From CAZIDL01 sp964537825 (lineage in GTDB: Bacteria > Bacteroidota > Bacteroidia > Flavobacteriales_D > CAYVSK01): a DNA stretch of 37,345 nt. Shown one piece after another: positions 24,539 through 32,611 of the stretch; within the stretch, counting starts at the first letter, position 1, and every line of letters begins with the position of its first letter. Below the pieces are notes generated by a model. It was given only the letters and a program-made list of their open reading frames with translations, did no database searches and was not told the origin of the DNA. The translations under genes and the position numbers were made by a program. The DNA lies in assembly GCA_964537825.1 (NCBI GenBank), contig CAZIDL010000020.1:1-37345 (forward strand). The letters are read 5' to 3'.

Positions 24539-26605
24539 CTGATATTCCTGGCGAAGGACCCGCCGCATGATCTTATTGGATGCCGTCCTCGGTAATTGTT
24601 CGCGGATCACTACGTCCTGCACTTTAAAGAGTGGATTCAGCTCCCCTTTGATCGCTTTTTGAAAAGCAGCTTTCAGTTCTTCTTCCCGCTTTCCCTCATC
24701 CGTAACGGCGTATATCACGAGCTGGCTCGGTCCGCCTTCTGGAGGTTCTACTGCAATAGCAGCGGTCTCTTTTACACCATCCAGGAGGTCCAGGATCTGT
24801 TCGATCTCGACAGAACTGGTTTTGATGCCCCCGAGGTTCATCGTGTCATCCGCCCGACCCTGCGGGCGAAGCAGGCCGTTCCGCAGGACTTTCATGCGGT
24901 CCCCGTGCCTTCTGAGGATCGGGGTGGTATCGAGGGAGCGCATTTGGTCTTCGATGGGAACCCCTGAAACCCCTGTGGTCCCTTCTGGAACGGCAGGAGT
25001 ACCTTCGTAATAGGTCTTGTGGTGGTCTTTGTTAAGCAGCGTATTGGAAAAGCCAATGGAAGGAGGTACCAGAAACACCTCTCCCTCTTCGGATATTTCG
25101 TTCTCTTCGTTGACGAGTGCCATATCGAGCCCGAAACAAGGGCGGGTGAAGCTTGCTGGGGAAGCGGGTTCCATGATGGTCCCTGAAACGTAACCACCAC
25201 CGATCTCGGTCCCTCCACAATATTCGATCACTGGCCGAAAACCGGCGCGGGCCATCAGCCATAAGTAATCCTGAGGGTTGGAAGCCTCGCCGGTGGAACT
25301 GAAGAGTTTGATGGAGCTCCAATCCAGTCCTTCCATACTTCCCGAGCGGATCCAATTCTTGACCATGCTCGGGATCACGCCGAGCATGTTGACCTTCGCA
25401 TCCTGAACGAAGCGTCCGAAATCCTCTCCTGAAGGGGCTCCGTAATAGAGCGCGACCGAAGCTTTGTTGATAAGGGATGCAAAGATCAACCATGGCCCCA
25501 TCATCCAACCGATATTGGTCGGCCATGCGATCACTTCCCTTGGTTTGATGTCGTGATGAAGGTACCCGTCCGCTGCTGCCTTGATAGGGGTTGAATGGGT
25601 CCATGGGATCGCTTTTGGATCGCTCGTCGTCCCGGACGAAAAGAGCACATTGCAAACTTCCTCAGAGCTGCAGGGTTCGGAATCCATTTCGTCCGGATCC
25701 CCGAGAAACTCCTCCCAGGATAGGTCCCCATCGCGCAAACCAGGCATTTTATCATCCTCTTTTCCTGGTATGGCAACAGTTCTGGGGATATCTTCTTCCA
25801 GAAGCTTTTCGTAAAGGAGGATCTCTTTACCTCCCCTTAGCACCCGGTATTGGGTAAAGAAGAGGTCGCTTTTGGCAATATCGCTTCGCTTTTTTACTTC
25901 GGCAGGTGCTAAACTATCTGCGATCGATACGACCGCTCCGCCCAGTTTAACGACCCCTAGGTAGATGGCCACTGCTTCTGCGGTCATCGGCATATCGATC
26001 ACCGCCCGTTGCCCTTTCGTAAAGCCAAGGGCCTTCAGTCCATTAGCAACTCTGTTGCACATTTCCCGAAGGTCCGCGTAGCTCCAGCTCTCTAATGCCC
26101 CACCCTCCTTTTTGTATACGATGGCGGTCTCCTTCGGATCGGCTTGAAAGCAGGCATCCACGATGTTGAAAGAAGCCCCCGGGAACCAGTCGGGTTTTTC
26201 CAACCCCTCAGGAAGTTCCAGCGTCCTCTCAGGAGCTTGTTTGAAATGGATCCCGAGCGTTTCGGTCATTTCCTTCCAGAATGCTTCTCGCTCGGTCAAT
26301 GACCATTCGAAAAGTTCTTCTAACCCACCGTTCCCTGTCTTTTCACAAAAGGCTGATATGTTGGAGTCAGCTCGCTCCCTTCCGCTCGGTTCCCAAGCTC
26401 TAGGTGCGTCAGAGAAGCGATCGTCCTGGGAGAAGACCTCCATGAAGACCTTTACCAAGGCCTCCTGGGGAGTGTCCGGAGAAAGGATGCCTTTAAGGTC
26501 TTCCCAACAGCGGTGAGGGTCGGCGCTTTCTGCTTCGATGACCTCGATCACGCGGTCCGCTCGTTCGGGATCCATTCCGGCCCGTGTTAGTGCTTCCCGA
26601 TCCAT
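24527..26605 (-). CDS. AMP-forming acyl-CoA synthetase (ACSS / plant AAE17-18-like)
   Basis: The protein is 692 residues and complete. The first 100 residues are a helical extension, followed by the acetyl-CoA-synthetase-type lead-in WFPGASFNIVDACF (140-153). ANL-superfamily motifs are present: phosphate loop SSGTTSDPKAIPWTHSTP (323-340), YCGGTEIGGGY at about 460, the hinge GRADDTMNLGGIKTSSVEIE, and the adenylation lysine K678 in LPRTASNKIMRR. The motif set (KAIPWTHSTP, GGTEIGGGY) resembles the uncharacterised plant peroxisomal AAE17/18 group and its bacterial relatives more than classic acetyl-CoA synthetase. It should join an unknown carboxylic acid to CoA with ATP. It lies 48 bases downstream of PBP1A on the same strand. 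Confidence 0.88.
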   Translation of the reverse strand: MDREALTRAGMDPERADRVIEVIEAESADPHRCWEDLKGILSPDTPQEALVKVFMEVFSQDDRFSDAPRAWEPSGRERADSNISAFCEKTGNGGLEELFEWSLTEREAFWKEMTETLGIHFKQAPERTLELPEGLEKPDWFPGASFNIVDACFQADPKETAIVYKKEGGALESWSYADLREMCNRVANGLKALGFTKGQRAVIDMPMTAEAVAIYLGVVKLGGAVVSIADSLAPAEVKKRSDIAKSDLFFTQYRVLRGGKEILLYEKLLEEDIPRTVAIPGKEDDKMPGLRDGDLSWEEFLGDPDEMDSEPCSSEEVCNVLFSSGTTSDPKAIPWTHSTPIKAAADGYLHHDIKPREVIAWPTNIGWMMGPWLIFASLINKASVALYYGAPSGEDFGRFVQDAKVNMLGVIPSMVKNWIRSGSMEGLDWSSIKLFSSTGEASNPQDYLWLMARAGFRPVIEYCGGTEIGGGYVSGTIMEPASPASFTRPCFGLDMALVNEENEISEEGEVFLVPPSIGFSNTLLNKDHHKTYYEGTPAVPEGTTGVSGVPIEDQMRSLDTTPILRRHGDRMKVLRNGLLRPQGRADDTMNLGGIKTSSVEIEQILDLLDGVKETAAIAVEPPEGGPSQLVIYAVTDEGKREEELKAAFQKAIKGELNPLFKVQDVVIREQLPRTASNKIMRRVLRQEYQEKA

Positions 26606-26653
26606 ATGCTGAAGGCTTTTTTCGAAAATTAGAAAAGAAGGAGGGATTATCGG

Positions 26654-28969
26654 TCAGTTCCCCCAATCGGGACCTTTTTGTCCTTCTTGCTCTTTAAGGT
26701 ATTTTTCGCAGTCGATGGTGATGTCCAGCTCATCTTTCGGTTTTTCGAAATCTTCGGTAGAGATATCGAGCTTGGGGTCTTCGTACACCTTGTTCATGAA
26801 ATAGCCCCAGATCGGAAGTCCTGTGTTCGCCCCCTGTCCCATCCGGGTTTGCAGTTTTCCGAATCGCACGCTGCGATCCTCTGCTCCCACCCATACGCCG
26901 GTCACGAGGTCTGGGGTGGAGCCGATGAACCAACCGTCCGCATTGTTCTGTGAAGTTCCTGTCTTCCCGGCTACCGGATGCTGGATCCCCGCATAGGGAC
27001 GCCTTCCACGGAGACGCATACCAGTTCCTCTTCGCTTCCCATTGGTCGGATTATATGCGCCGTCCACGACTCCCTTCATCATGTCGAGCATGATGTAGGA
27101 GGTCCGTTCGTCCAATGCTTCCCGGGTGCGGGGCGTCACTTCGTAAATGCTGTTCCCGTTCTTGTCCTCGATCCGGGTTATGATGATCGGATCGATGTGG
27201 ACCCCTTTGTTCACGAGGGATGCGTGGGCGCTCGTCATTTCTTTCACGGAAATGTCCGCAACCCCGAGTGCCAATGATGGCACCGTATCCATTGGGCTCT
27301 TGATCCCGAGTTGGCGCGCAAGCTTGATCACAGCCTCCGCACCGAACTGCTTCATGACCCATGCGGTAATGGTGTTCTTGGAGTTCGCCAGGCCGTACTT
27401 GAGGGTCAGTTCCCCTCCGTATTCCCGGCTGGCGTTCTCAGGGCACCAGTCCGGCTGATCGGGGATCTCGATGCAATGCTTAACGTTGGAGACCTTGTAG
27501 CAAGGGTGATATCCTTCGCGGATCGCTGTGGCGTATACGAAAGGTTTGAAAGTGGATCCTACCTGCCGGCGACCCTGGCTAACGTGATCGTATTGGAAAT
27601 GCTCAAAATCGATCCCTCCCACCCAGGTCTTCACGTGGCCGCTGCTGGGCTCGATCGACACCATTCCGGTGCGAAGGAAGCTCTTGTAATAATGGATGGA
27701 GTCCATAGGGCTCATCGTCGTATCGATCGGCCCATTCCAGGAAAAGACCTCCATCTTTTTCGGAGTATTGAAGAGCTTACGGATCGAATCTTTCGATATT
27801 CCCCTTTTCTTCAACCTCTTGTAGAGGTCCGAACGTCTCATGGACCTTTGGAGCACCTGGTCGATCTTTTCTTTGCTGACTTTATCGGAGAAAGGTGGAT
27901 GATCGTTGTCCTGGATGATCCCCCAGAAATCTTCCTGAAGCTCTCCTCCAAGATGCTGCTCAACAGCCCTCTCAGCATGGCGCTGCATCCTTGCGTTCAG
28001 GGTTGTGTATACCTTCAATCCATCGCTGTATATGTCATAACGGGACCCATCCCCTTTGCGGTATTTGTATTGCCCTTTTTCGTTCTTTTTTGTGAAGATC
28101 TCTCCCAGCTTCGACCGCAGGTGTTCCCGGAAATAAGGGGCTGGCCCTTCCCGGTGGTCCACGCGTTGGTAATTCAAACCCAGAGGAAGCTTTCTCAAAG
28201 AGTCGTATTCTGCTTTTGTGATCTTGTCGTATTTCTTCATCTGGTGGAGCACGATCTCCCTTCGATGCTTGGTGGTATCAGGTCTTTTCAAGGGATTGAA
28301 GAGCGAAGGGTTCTTAGCCATGCCGACGAGCATCGCAGCTTCCTGGATGTTCAGGGAATCCGGGGATTTGCTGAAATAGACATGACTTGCTGATTCGATC
28401 CCTACTGCATTGTTAAGGAAATCGAATTTATTGAGGTACATCGCGATGATCTCCTTCTTCGTGTATTGCCGCTCCAGGCGGGTTGAGATGATCCATTCCT
28501 TGAACTTTTGGTCCACACGACCCCAGAAGCTGGGAGGTGGCTTGTGGAAGAGGAGCTTAGCAAGTTGTTGGGAGATCGTGCTGCCCCCTCCGGCATCTCC
28601 ACCGGTCAGCAATCCAAAGGCCACACGGCCCAAGGCTTTGATATCGATCCCGGAATGTTCGTGATAACGGGCGTCCTCTGTAGCGATAAGGGCATCGACC
28701 AGATGAGGGGATAGGTCCTCGAATTCGACGCGGGTCCGGTTTTCCCGGAAGTATTTACCGAGCACCTCTCCGTCCGCTGAAAGGATCTGGGTGGCCAGGT
28801 GGGTCTGAGGGTCCTCCAGTTCCTCGAAGTCGGGAAGGTCCGAGTTCGCTGCCCGGATGAGCATGATGGCGATAACGAGAAACGGGGTGAGGAAGAGCCC
28901 CCACATGATAAGGAGAAAGACCCTGAAGCGACGCCTTCTTTTTTGGGTTCGGTCCAGTTCCTTGCTCAT
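26654..28969 (-). CDS. Penicillin-binding protein 1A (bifunctional glycosyltransferase/transpeptidase)
   Basis: The protein is 771 residues. A basic N-terminus is followed by one transmembrane helix (about 17-39), so the enzyme is anchored in the inner membrane with its catalytic domains in the periplasm. The GT51 glycosyltransferase domain (about 60-240) has its catalytic glutamate E98 in ATEDARYHEHSGID and the GGSTISQQLAK motif (128-138). The transpeptidase domain (about 430-720) has the active serine S472 in GSTFKP (SxxK), SKN (530-532) and KTG (669-671). It polymerises and crosslinks peptidoglycan. It begins 9 bases after gldH ends, so the two are surely one transcript; gldH-PBP1A adjacency is widespread in Bacteroidota. 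Confidence 0.95.
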   Translation of the reverse strand: MSKELDRTQKRRRRFRVFLLIMWGLFLTPFLVIAIMLIRAANSDLPDFEELEDPQTHLATQILSADGEVLGKYFRENRTRVEFEDLSPHLVDALIATEDARYHEHSGIDIKALGRVAFGLLTGGDAGGGSTISQQLAKLLFHKPPPSFWGRVDQKFKEWIISTRLERQYTKKEIIAMYLNKFDFLNNAVGIESASHVYFSKSPDSLNIQEAAMLVGMAKNPSLFNPLKRPDTTKHRREIVLHQMKKYDKITKAEYDSLRKLPLGLNYQRVDHREGPAPYFREHLRSKLGEIFTKKNEKGQYKYRKGDGSRYDIYSDGLKVYTTLNARMQRHAERAVEQHLGGELQEDFWGIIQDNDHPPFSDKVSKEKIDQVLQRSMRRSDLYKRLKKRGISKDSIRKLFNTPKKMEVFSWNGPIDTTMSPMDSIHYYKSFLRTGMVSIEPSSGHVKTWVGGIDFEHFQYDHVSQGRRQVGSTFKPFVYATAIREGYHPCYKVSNVKHCIEIPDQPDWCPENASREYGGELTLKYGLANSKNTITAWVMKQFGAEAVIKLARQLGIKSPMDTVPSLALGVADISVKEMTSAHASLVNKGVHIDPIIITRIEDKNGNSIYEVTPRTREALDERTSYIMLDMMKGVVDGAYNPTNGKRRGTGMRLRGRRPYAGIQHPVAGKTGTSQNNADGWFIGSTPDLVTGVWVGAEDRSVRFGKLQTRMGQGANTGLPIWGYFMNKVYEDPKLDISTEDFEKPKDELDITIDCEKYLKEQEGQKGPDWGN

Positions 28970-28978
28970 CGGATTTTA

Positions 28979-29470
28979 TCAGCGCTCTCTTTTCGGGGTT
29001 CGCTCGATCCCCAGGCCTATATCCTCGATGCCGGGAAGCTTTTTCTTACGCATGGCATGGATGATATGGAAATGATGTTCCCCGGTGATCGGAAAGCGTT
29101 TTTTGTGGATGAAAAGGAAGCTATGGTCCTTGATGCTCCCGATCCCGCTGCCGGTCCAGTTGCCTTTGCCATCCGCCAGCCGACATTCCACGGTGTCCAG
29201 CCAATGCTTTCCGTTCGGAAATTCCAGGTCCAGGAAAAAATAAGCGTTCCGATAGGGGTATTTCTTGTTGTTCCGGACCTTCAGGTAAAGGTCGTGCGGG
29301 TTGATCGTATCCGTTACCTGAAATTCGATCGTGATCGTATCCTCAGCGTGCCAGAACTTTTCATCGATGCTTTTCATCTGTTGGAACACCACGTTCCTTT
29401 CGCAGGAAAGGAAAAAGAATGTCAGAACGCTTCCGAGCAACAAATGGCATGCAAGCCGATGGCTCTTCAT
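28979..29470 (-). CDS. gldH: Gliding motility lipoprotein GldH
   Basis: The protein is 163 residues. A lipoprotein signal ends FFFLSC with C23 lipidated. The mature part has the GldH pattern: FWHAEDTITIEFQVTD, NPHDLYLKVRNN-x-YPYRNAYFFLDLEFPNG, and LADGKGNWTGSGIGSIKDHSFLF, which are recognisable family segments. GldH is an envelope lipoprotein needed for gliding motility in Flavobacterium, probably via the T9SS/gliding machinery; it is also kept in non-gliding relatives. The window also carries several T9SS-type cargo proteins, in line with a working system elsewhere in the genome. It is followed 9 bases later by PBP1A. Confidence 0.92.
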   Translation of the reverse strand: MKSHRLACHLLLGSVLTFFFLSCERNVVFQQMKSIDEKFWHAEDTITIEFQVTDTINPHDLYLKVRNNKKYPYRNAYFFLDLEFPNGKHWLDTVECRLADGKGNWTGSGIGSIKDHSFLFIHKKRFPITGEHHFHIIHAMRKKKLPGIEDIGLGIERTPKRER

Positions 29471-29657
29471 CTGCGTTCGCTTTTTCTTTTCAGCATGTCT
29501 GTGCAGCCCATGATAAGGAGTGTTTGTTCATTCCTCTGGCAGAGCTTCGCTGCTATTTTCAAAGGTCCGAATTTTATCCCGATGCGCTCGAGGTCTTCAG
29601 AAAAGGCCCAAAAAGCTTAATTAGGATGACATGGGGATACCGAGAAAGGAGCGGGCA
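29471..29657 (-). other. Gap between holB and gldH where a PSP1-domain (RicT) gene would be expected
   Basis: The gap is 187 bases and contains no RicT gene. The only minus-strand reading of note is a frame of about 44 codons that opens after a TAA at about 29605 and closes at a TGA overlapping the gldH ATG (it ends MGCTDMLKRKSERR). It has no initiation signal near its 5' end and I do not call it. A GACCTTTG sequence (29560-29567 on the minus strand) is one mismatch from TAnnTTTG, about 90 bases before gldH, and could be its promoter. Confidence 0.4.
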
Positions 29658-30800
29658 TCAACTCGCTCCGTGTTCGCTCTTGCTGTTGCGGAAAGAATCG
29701 ATGAGCTGAAGGGTCATATCGAATAGGACGATGCGGGGATTCCCGTTCCGTTCGATGTCCGCACAACCCGCTTCGAAGATGCTGCTGAGCCTTGGAAGCT
29801 GGCTTTCGGGTACGTAATAGCGGAACTTTTCCTCGAAGCTGCGTTCTTCTTCGGACAGGCGGACCCGCGAACCGTCCACAAGGTTATGGAGCATGCATTG
29901 GCGAAGGATGTGGAGTCCATATATGAGGAAACCCTTGTGCCATTCCCGCCCTTTTCCTGCGATCGATTCAACCCACTCCATCCCTTTGGGAATGTTCCCC
30001 TTGAAGCAAGTCCGCATCCAATCCGTGAATTGCTGGAAATACTCACCATCGGCGCCGTTCTTTGCGATCTCTATGGCAAGGGAGAGGTTCCCGTCCGAAG
30101 GGCCTGCTATCCGCTCAGCACTAGCTCGGTCGAGCTCACACCAATGCTCGAGGTTCATTGCAACATCCTCATCGCTCAGGGGTTTGAGGCTCATGATCCT
30201 GGTGCGTGACCGGATGGTCGGGAGGATGGAGGAAGGATCCTCGGATAAAAGTATGAAAATGGAGTCCGGTGGAGGCTCTTCCAGGATCTTCAGAAGCTTG
30301 TTGGCTGCCTCTGGATTGAGTTTCTCGGCCATCCAGATAAGCATCAGCTTTTTCCCCCCTTCGTATGCTTTCAAGCTCAGGCTTTCCACGATCCGCTCGC
30401 TCTCTGCCACCGGGATCACGCCCTGTTTGTTCTCTTCTCCCGTTTCCCTCAACCACTGTTCTAGCGAAATGAACGGATCCTTCAAAAGGACTTCCCTGAA
30501 AGTGGATTGAAGGGGCTCACTGTTCTCCTGCTTTACTGAACGTTTGATGAACGGAAAGGAAAAATGGAGGTCCGGATGAGCGAGCTTTGCTATCCGGTGA
30601 CAATTGTTGCATTCACCACAGGCTTCCCCCTCCAGAGGTTCCTGACAAAAAAGAGCGGAAGCAAAACCCCAGCCCAGGGGTAAGTGGCCGCTCCCAGCTG
30701 GCCCGTGGATCAGATAGGCATGTGCCGTCCGTCCGCTCTGCAATTCTTTTTTCAGCTGAGCGGCAAGCGTTTCCTGTCCTTTAAGATCCGTGAATCGCAT
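29658..30800 (-). CDS. holB: DNA polymerase III subunit delta prime
   Basis: From the ATG at 30800 the protein has 380 residues. A TTG three codons upstream lies inside the promoter box and is rejected. The N-terminal AAA+ domain starts RFTDLKGQE and carries a degenerate Walker A, GPAGSGHLPLG, with His where the lysine should be, as expected for the non-ATP-binding delta prime. A zinc module follows with C52, C61, C64 and C67. KLLKILEEPPPDSIFILLS and an S-R-T-R sensor region (TIRSRTRIM) are typical of clamp-loader subunits. It helps load the sliding clamp during replication. It is divergent from pgk and shares a 93-base region with it; gldH lies downstream. Confidence 0.92.
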   Translation of the reverse strand: MRFTDLKGQETLAAQLKKELQSGRTAHAYLIHGPAGSGHLPLGWGFASALFCQEPLEGEACGECNNCHRIAKLAHPDLHFSFPFIKRSVKQENSEPLQSTFREVLLKDPFISLEQWLRETGEENKQGVIPVAESERIVESLSLKAYEGGKKLMLIWMAEKLNPEAANKLLKILEEPPPDSIFILLSEDPSSILPTIRSRTRIMSLKPLSDEDVAMNLEHWCELDRASAERIAGPSDGNLSLAIEIAKNGADGEYFQQFTDWMRTCFKGNIPKGMEWVESIAGKGREWHKGFLIYGLHILRQCMLHNLVDGSRVRLSEEERSFEEKFRYYVPESQLPRLSSIFEAGCADIERNGNPRIVLFDMTLQLIDSFRNSKSEHGAS

Positions 30801-30806
30801 CTGTCC

Positions 30807-30814
30807 CAAAGGTA
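30807..30814 (-). promoter_or_regulatory. TACCTTTG box for holB
   Basis: The minus strand reads TACCTTTG, a perfect TAnnTTTG match. Only six bases separate it from the holB ATG at 30800, so the transcript would start at or next to the start codon. Confidence 0.6.
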
Positions 30815-30860
30815 GCTATTCCGGTCTCCGGAATCGGATCGACCGACTCATCGAAAAGCG

Positions 30861-30868
30861 TATTTTTG
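30861..30868 (+). promoter_or_regulatory. TATTTTTG box for pgk
   Basis: TATTTTTG is a perfect TAnnTTTG match, 25 bases before the pgk ATG at 30894 and back to back with the holB box. Confidence 0.6.
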
Positions 30869-30893
30869 CCATCCCTTTCAGCAAGTTCGTGTT

Positions 30894-32144
30894 ATGATGG
30901 AACTTCCGCTTCTCGATAGCCTCGACCTCGAAGAAAAACGGGTTCTGATGCGGGTCGATCTTAACGTATCCTTGAACAAGGACGGTACTATCAGGGATGA
31001 TACCCGGATCCGAGGGATGATCCCTAGCGTTCGCAAAGTGCTCGAAAAAAAGGGGACCCTTATCCTTATGTCCCATTTCGGAAGGCCTAAGCGGAAAGGG
31101 GATCCGGAGAGCTCTCTCGGAAGGATCGTGGATGAGCTTTCTCAGCTCCTCGATGTAAAAGTCGATTTCGTAGATGATTGTATCGGGGAAAAGGTGGAAA
31201 GGAAGGTCGCCGATGCTCCTTCGGGTTCAGTGATCCTTTTGGAGAATCTCCGCGATTATGATGAGGAAAAGAAAGGGGATGAAGAATTTGCTGGACAGCT
31301 CGCTAAGCTCGCTGACGTGTACGTGAACGATGCTTTTGGTGTGGTCCACAGGGCTCATGCTTCCGTGGCTGTGGTCCCCAGGTTCTTCGGAACCGAGAGC
31401 CGTGCTTTCGGTTATTTGATGCGAGCCGAACTGGCTCATATCGATAAGGCGCTTTTGGACCCTGAAAGGCCTTTTGTGGCTGTTATCGGTGGAGCTAAGG
31501 TCTCCGACAAGATCGGTACCATCCTGAGCCTTCTGGAACGCGTGGATCATCTCCTGATCGGTGGAGCGATGGCCTACACCTTCGTTCGTGCGAAGGGTGG
31601 TGAGACAGGGGATTCAAAGGTGGAGGAGGACAAGTTCCAAATGGCCGAACGGATCTTCGAGAAAGCTGAGGAATTCGGAAACAGGCTTCATCTTCCAGAG
31701 GATACGATCATTGCCGACGAATTCTCGGACGAGGCCAATATCGACAAATGCCCTATCGATGCTATTCCGCAAGGCTGGATGGGTATGGACCTCGGTCCGG
31801 CCACGATCGAAAAACATCGGGAATTGCTTCTGAATGCGTCCACTATCATCTGGAACGGGCCGATGGGTGTTTTCGAAATGGAGAACTTCCAGAAAGGGAC
31901 GCTTGCCATTGCTGAAGCAACTGCTGAAGCGACGGACAAAGGGGCCTTCTCCCTTGTTGGAGGGGGGGATTCCCTGGGTGCCATCAATCGTTTCGGGCTC
32001 CGCGACCGGATCGGCTTCGTTTCCACCGGAGGGGGTGCGATGTTGGAATACATCGAGGGCAATGAGCTGCCTGGTCTCAAGGTAATGACGGATCAGCTTT
32101 CCGTTGCCTCGCGGATGGAGGACCATTCCTCACCCAGATCGTAA
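30894..32144 (+). CDS. pgk: Phosphoglycerate kinase
   Basis: The protein is 416 residues; two adjacent ATGs (30894, 30897) are equally good starts. Family motifs are the N-terminal substrate site RVDLNV (20-25), the SHFGRPK loop (60-66), the hinge region, WNGPMGVFE, and the nucleotide-site GGGDSLGA followed by STGGGAMLEYIEG. It catalyses the reversible transfer of phosphate from 1,3-bisphosphoglycerate to ADP in glycolysis, in the cytosol. After the usual end of the family (near LPGLKVM) there is a tail of about 18 residues (TDQLSVASRMEDHSSPRS), encoded by DNA that overlaps the 3' end of the convergent cvpA gene by 52 bases. Confidence 0.96.
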   Translation: MMELPLLDSLDLEEKRVLMRVDLNVSLNKDGTIRDDTRIRGMIPSVRKVLEKKGTLILMSHFGRPKRKGDPESSLGRIVDELSQLLDVKVDFVDDCIGEKVERKVADAPSGSVILLENLRDYDEEKKGDEEFAGQLAKLADVYVNDAFGVVHRAHASVAVVPRFFGTESRAFGYLMRAELAHIDKALLDPERPFVAVIGGAKVSDKIGTILSLLERVDHLLIGGAMAYTFVRAKGGETGDSKVEEDKFQMAERIFEKAEEFGNRLHLPEDTIIADEFSDEANIDKCPIDAIPQGWMGMDLGPATIEKHRELLLNASTIIWNGPMGVFEMENFQKGTLAIAEATAEATDKGAFSLVGGGDSLGAINRFGLRDRIGFVSTGGGAMLEYIEGNELPGLKVMTDQLSVASRMEDHSSPRS

Positions 32145-32611
32145 CGCATCACCTTCTTGGTGCCTCGGTCCATATAGGAGAGCAGTAGGGAATTCTCCTG
32201 GGTTTCTTCGGGGATGATCCGCCCTTTTCCTGGATCCATGGAGCGAGCGATGATCAGAAGGCCCATCATGAAAAGGGCGATCTTCAGAACGCCGAAGACC
32301 GCTCCCAGTATGCGGTTGATCAGGCCTAGAGCGACCCATTTCATCAGCCTGTCTAAGAGGCGTCCGAGGAGATGTACGCCAACGAGGATCGCCAGGAAGG
32401 TGACCGCAAAAGCGATAAGAGGGAGCTGATCGGGTTCTTCTCCCCATGCTGCGATAAGATAAGGTTCCGCGACACCCGAGAAATGAAGAGCCCCGTAGAT
32501 CCCTGCGAAAAGGGCAGCGAAAGTGGTCAACTCGAAAACGAGCCCTTTACTGAAGCCTTTGTAGCAACCCCATAATAGGGGGACCAGCAGGATCACGTCG
32601 ATGAGGTTCAT
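32093..32611 (-). CDS. CvpA family membrane protein
   Basis: The protein is 172 residues with four predicted transmembrane helices (about 4-22, 28-50, 65-85 and 100-122). The family-typical N-terminus is present (NLIDVILLVPLLWGCYKGFSKGLVFE), as is LINRILGAVFGVLK near the last helix. CvpA was named for colicin V production, but its general role is an inner-membrane envelope function that remains poorly defined. The gene starts within the stop of the LolC/E-like permease (ATGA at 32608-32611) and overlaps pgk at its 3' end. Confidence 0.9.
   Translation of the reverse strand: MNLIDVILLVPLLWGCYKGFSKGLVFELTTFAALFAGIYGALHFSGVAEPYLIAAWGEEPDQLPLIAFAVTFLAILVGVHLLGRLLDRLMKWVALGLINRILGAVFGVLKIALFMMGLLIIARSMDPGKGRIIPEETQENSLLLSYMDRGTKKVMRYDLGEEWSSIREATES

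Noticed and set aside
27311..28393. 360-codon open frame on the plus strand
   Set aside because: It is antisense to the PBP1A gene, whose motifs are unmistakable; the open frame reflects codon bias on the opposite strand and shows no recognisable domain.
29509..29605. Short minus-strand frame ending at the gldH start (about 44 codons)
   Set aside because: It lacks a start codon near its 5' end except an internal ATG giving 14 residues, and matches no family I know.
28799..29620. 273-codon plus-strand frame
   Set aside because: It is antisense to gldH and the start of PBP1A, both clearly real.
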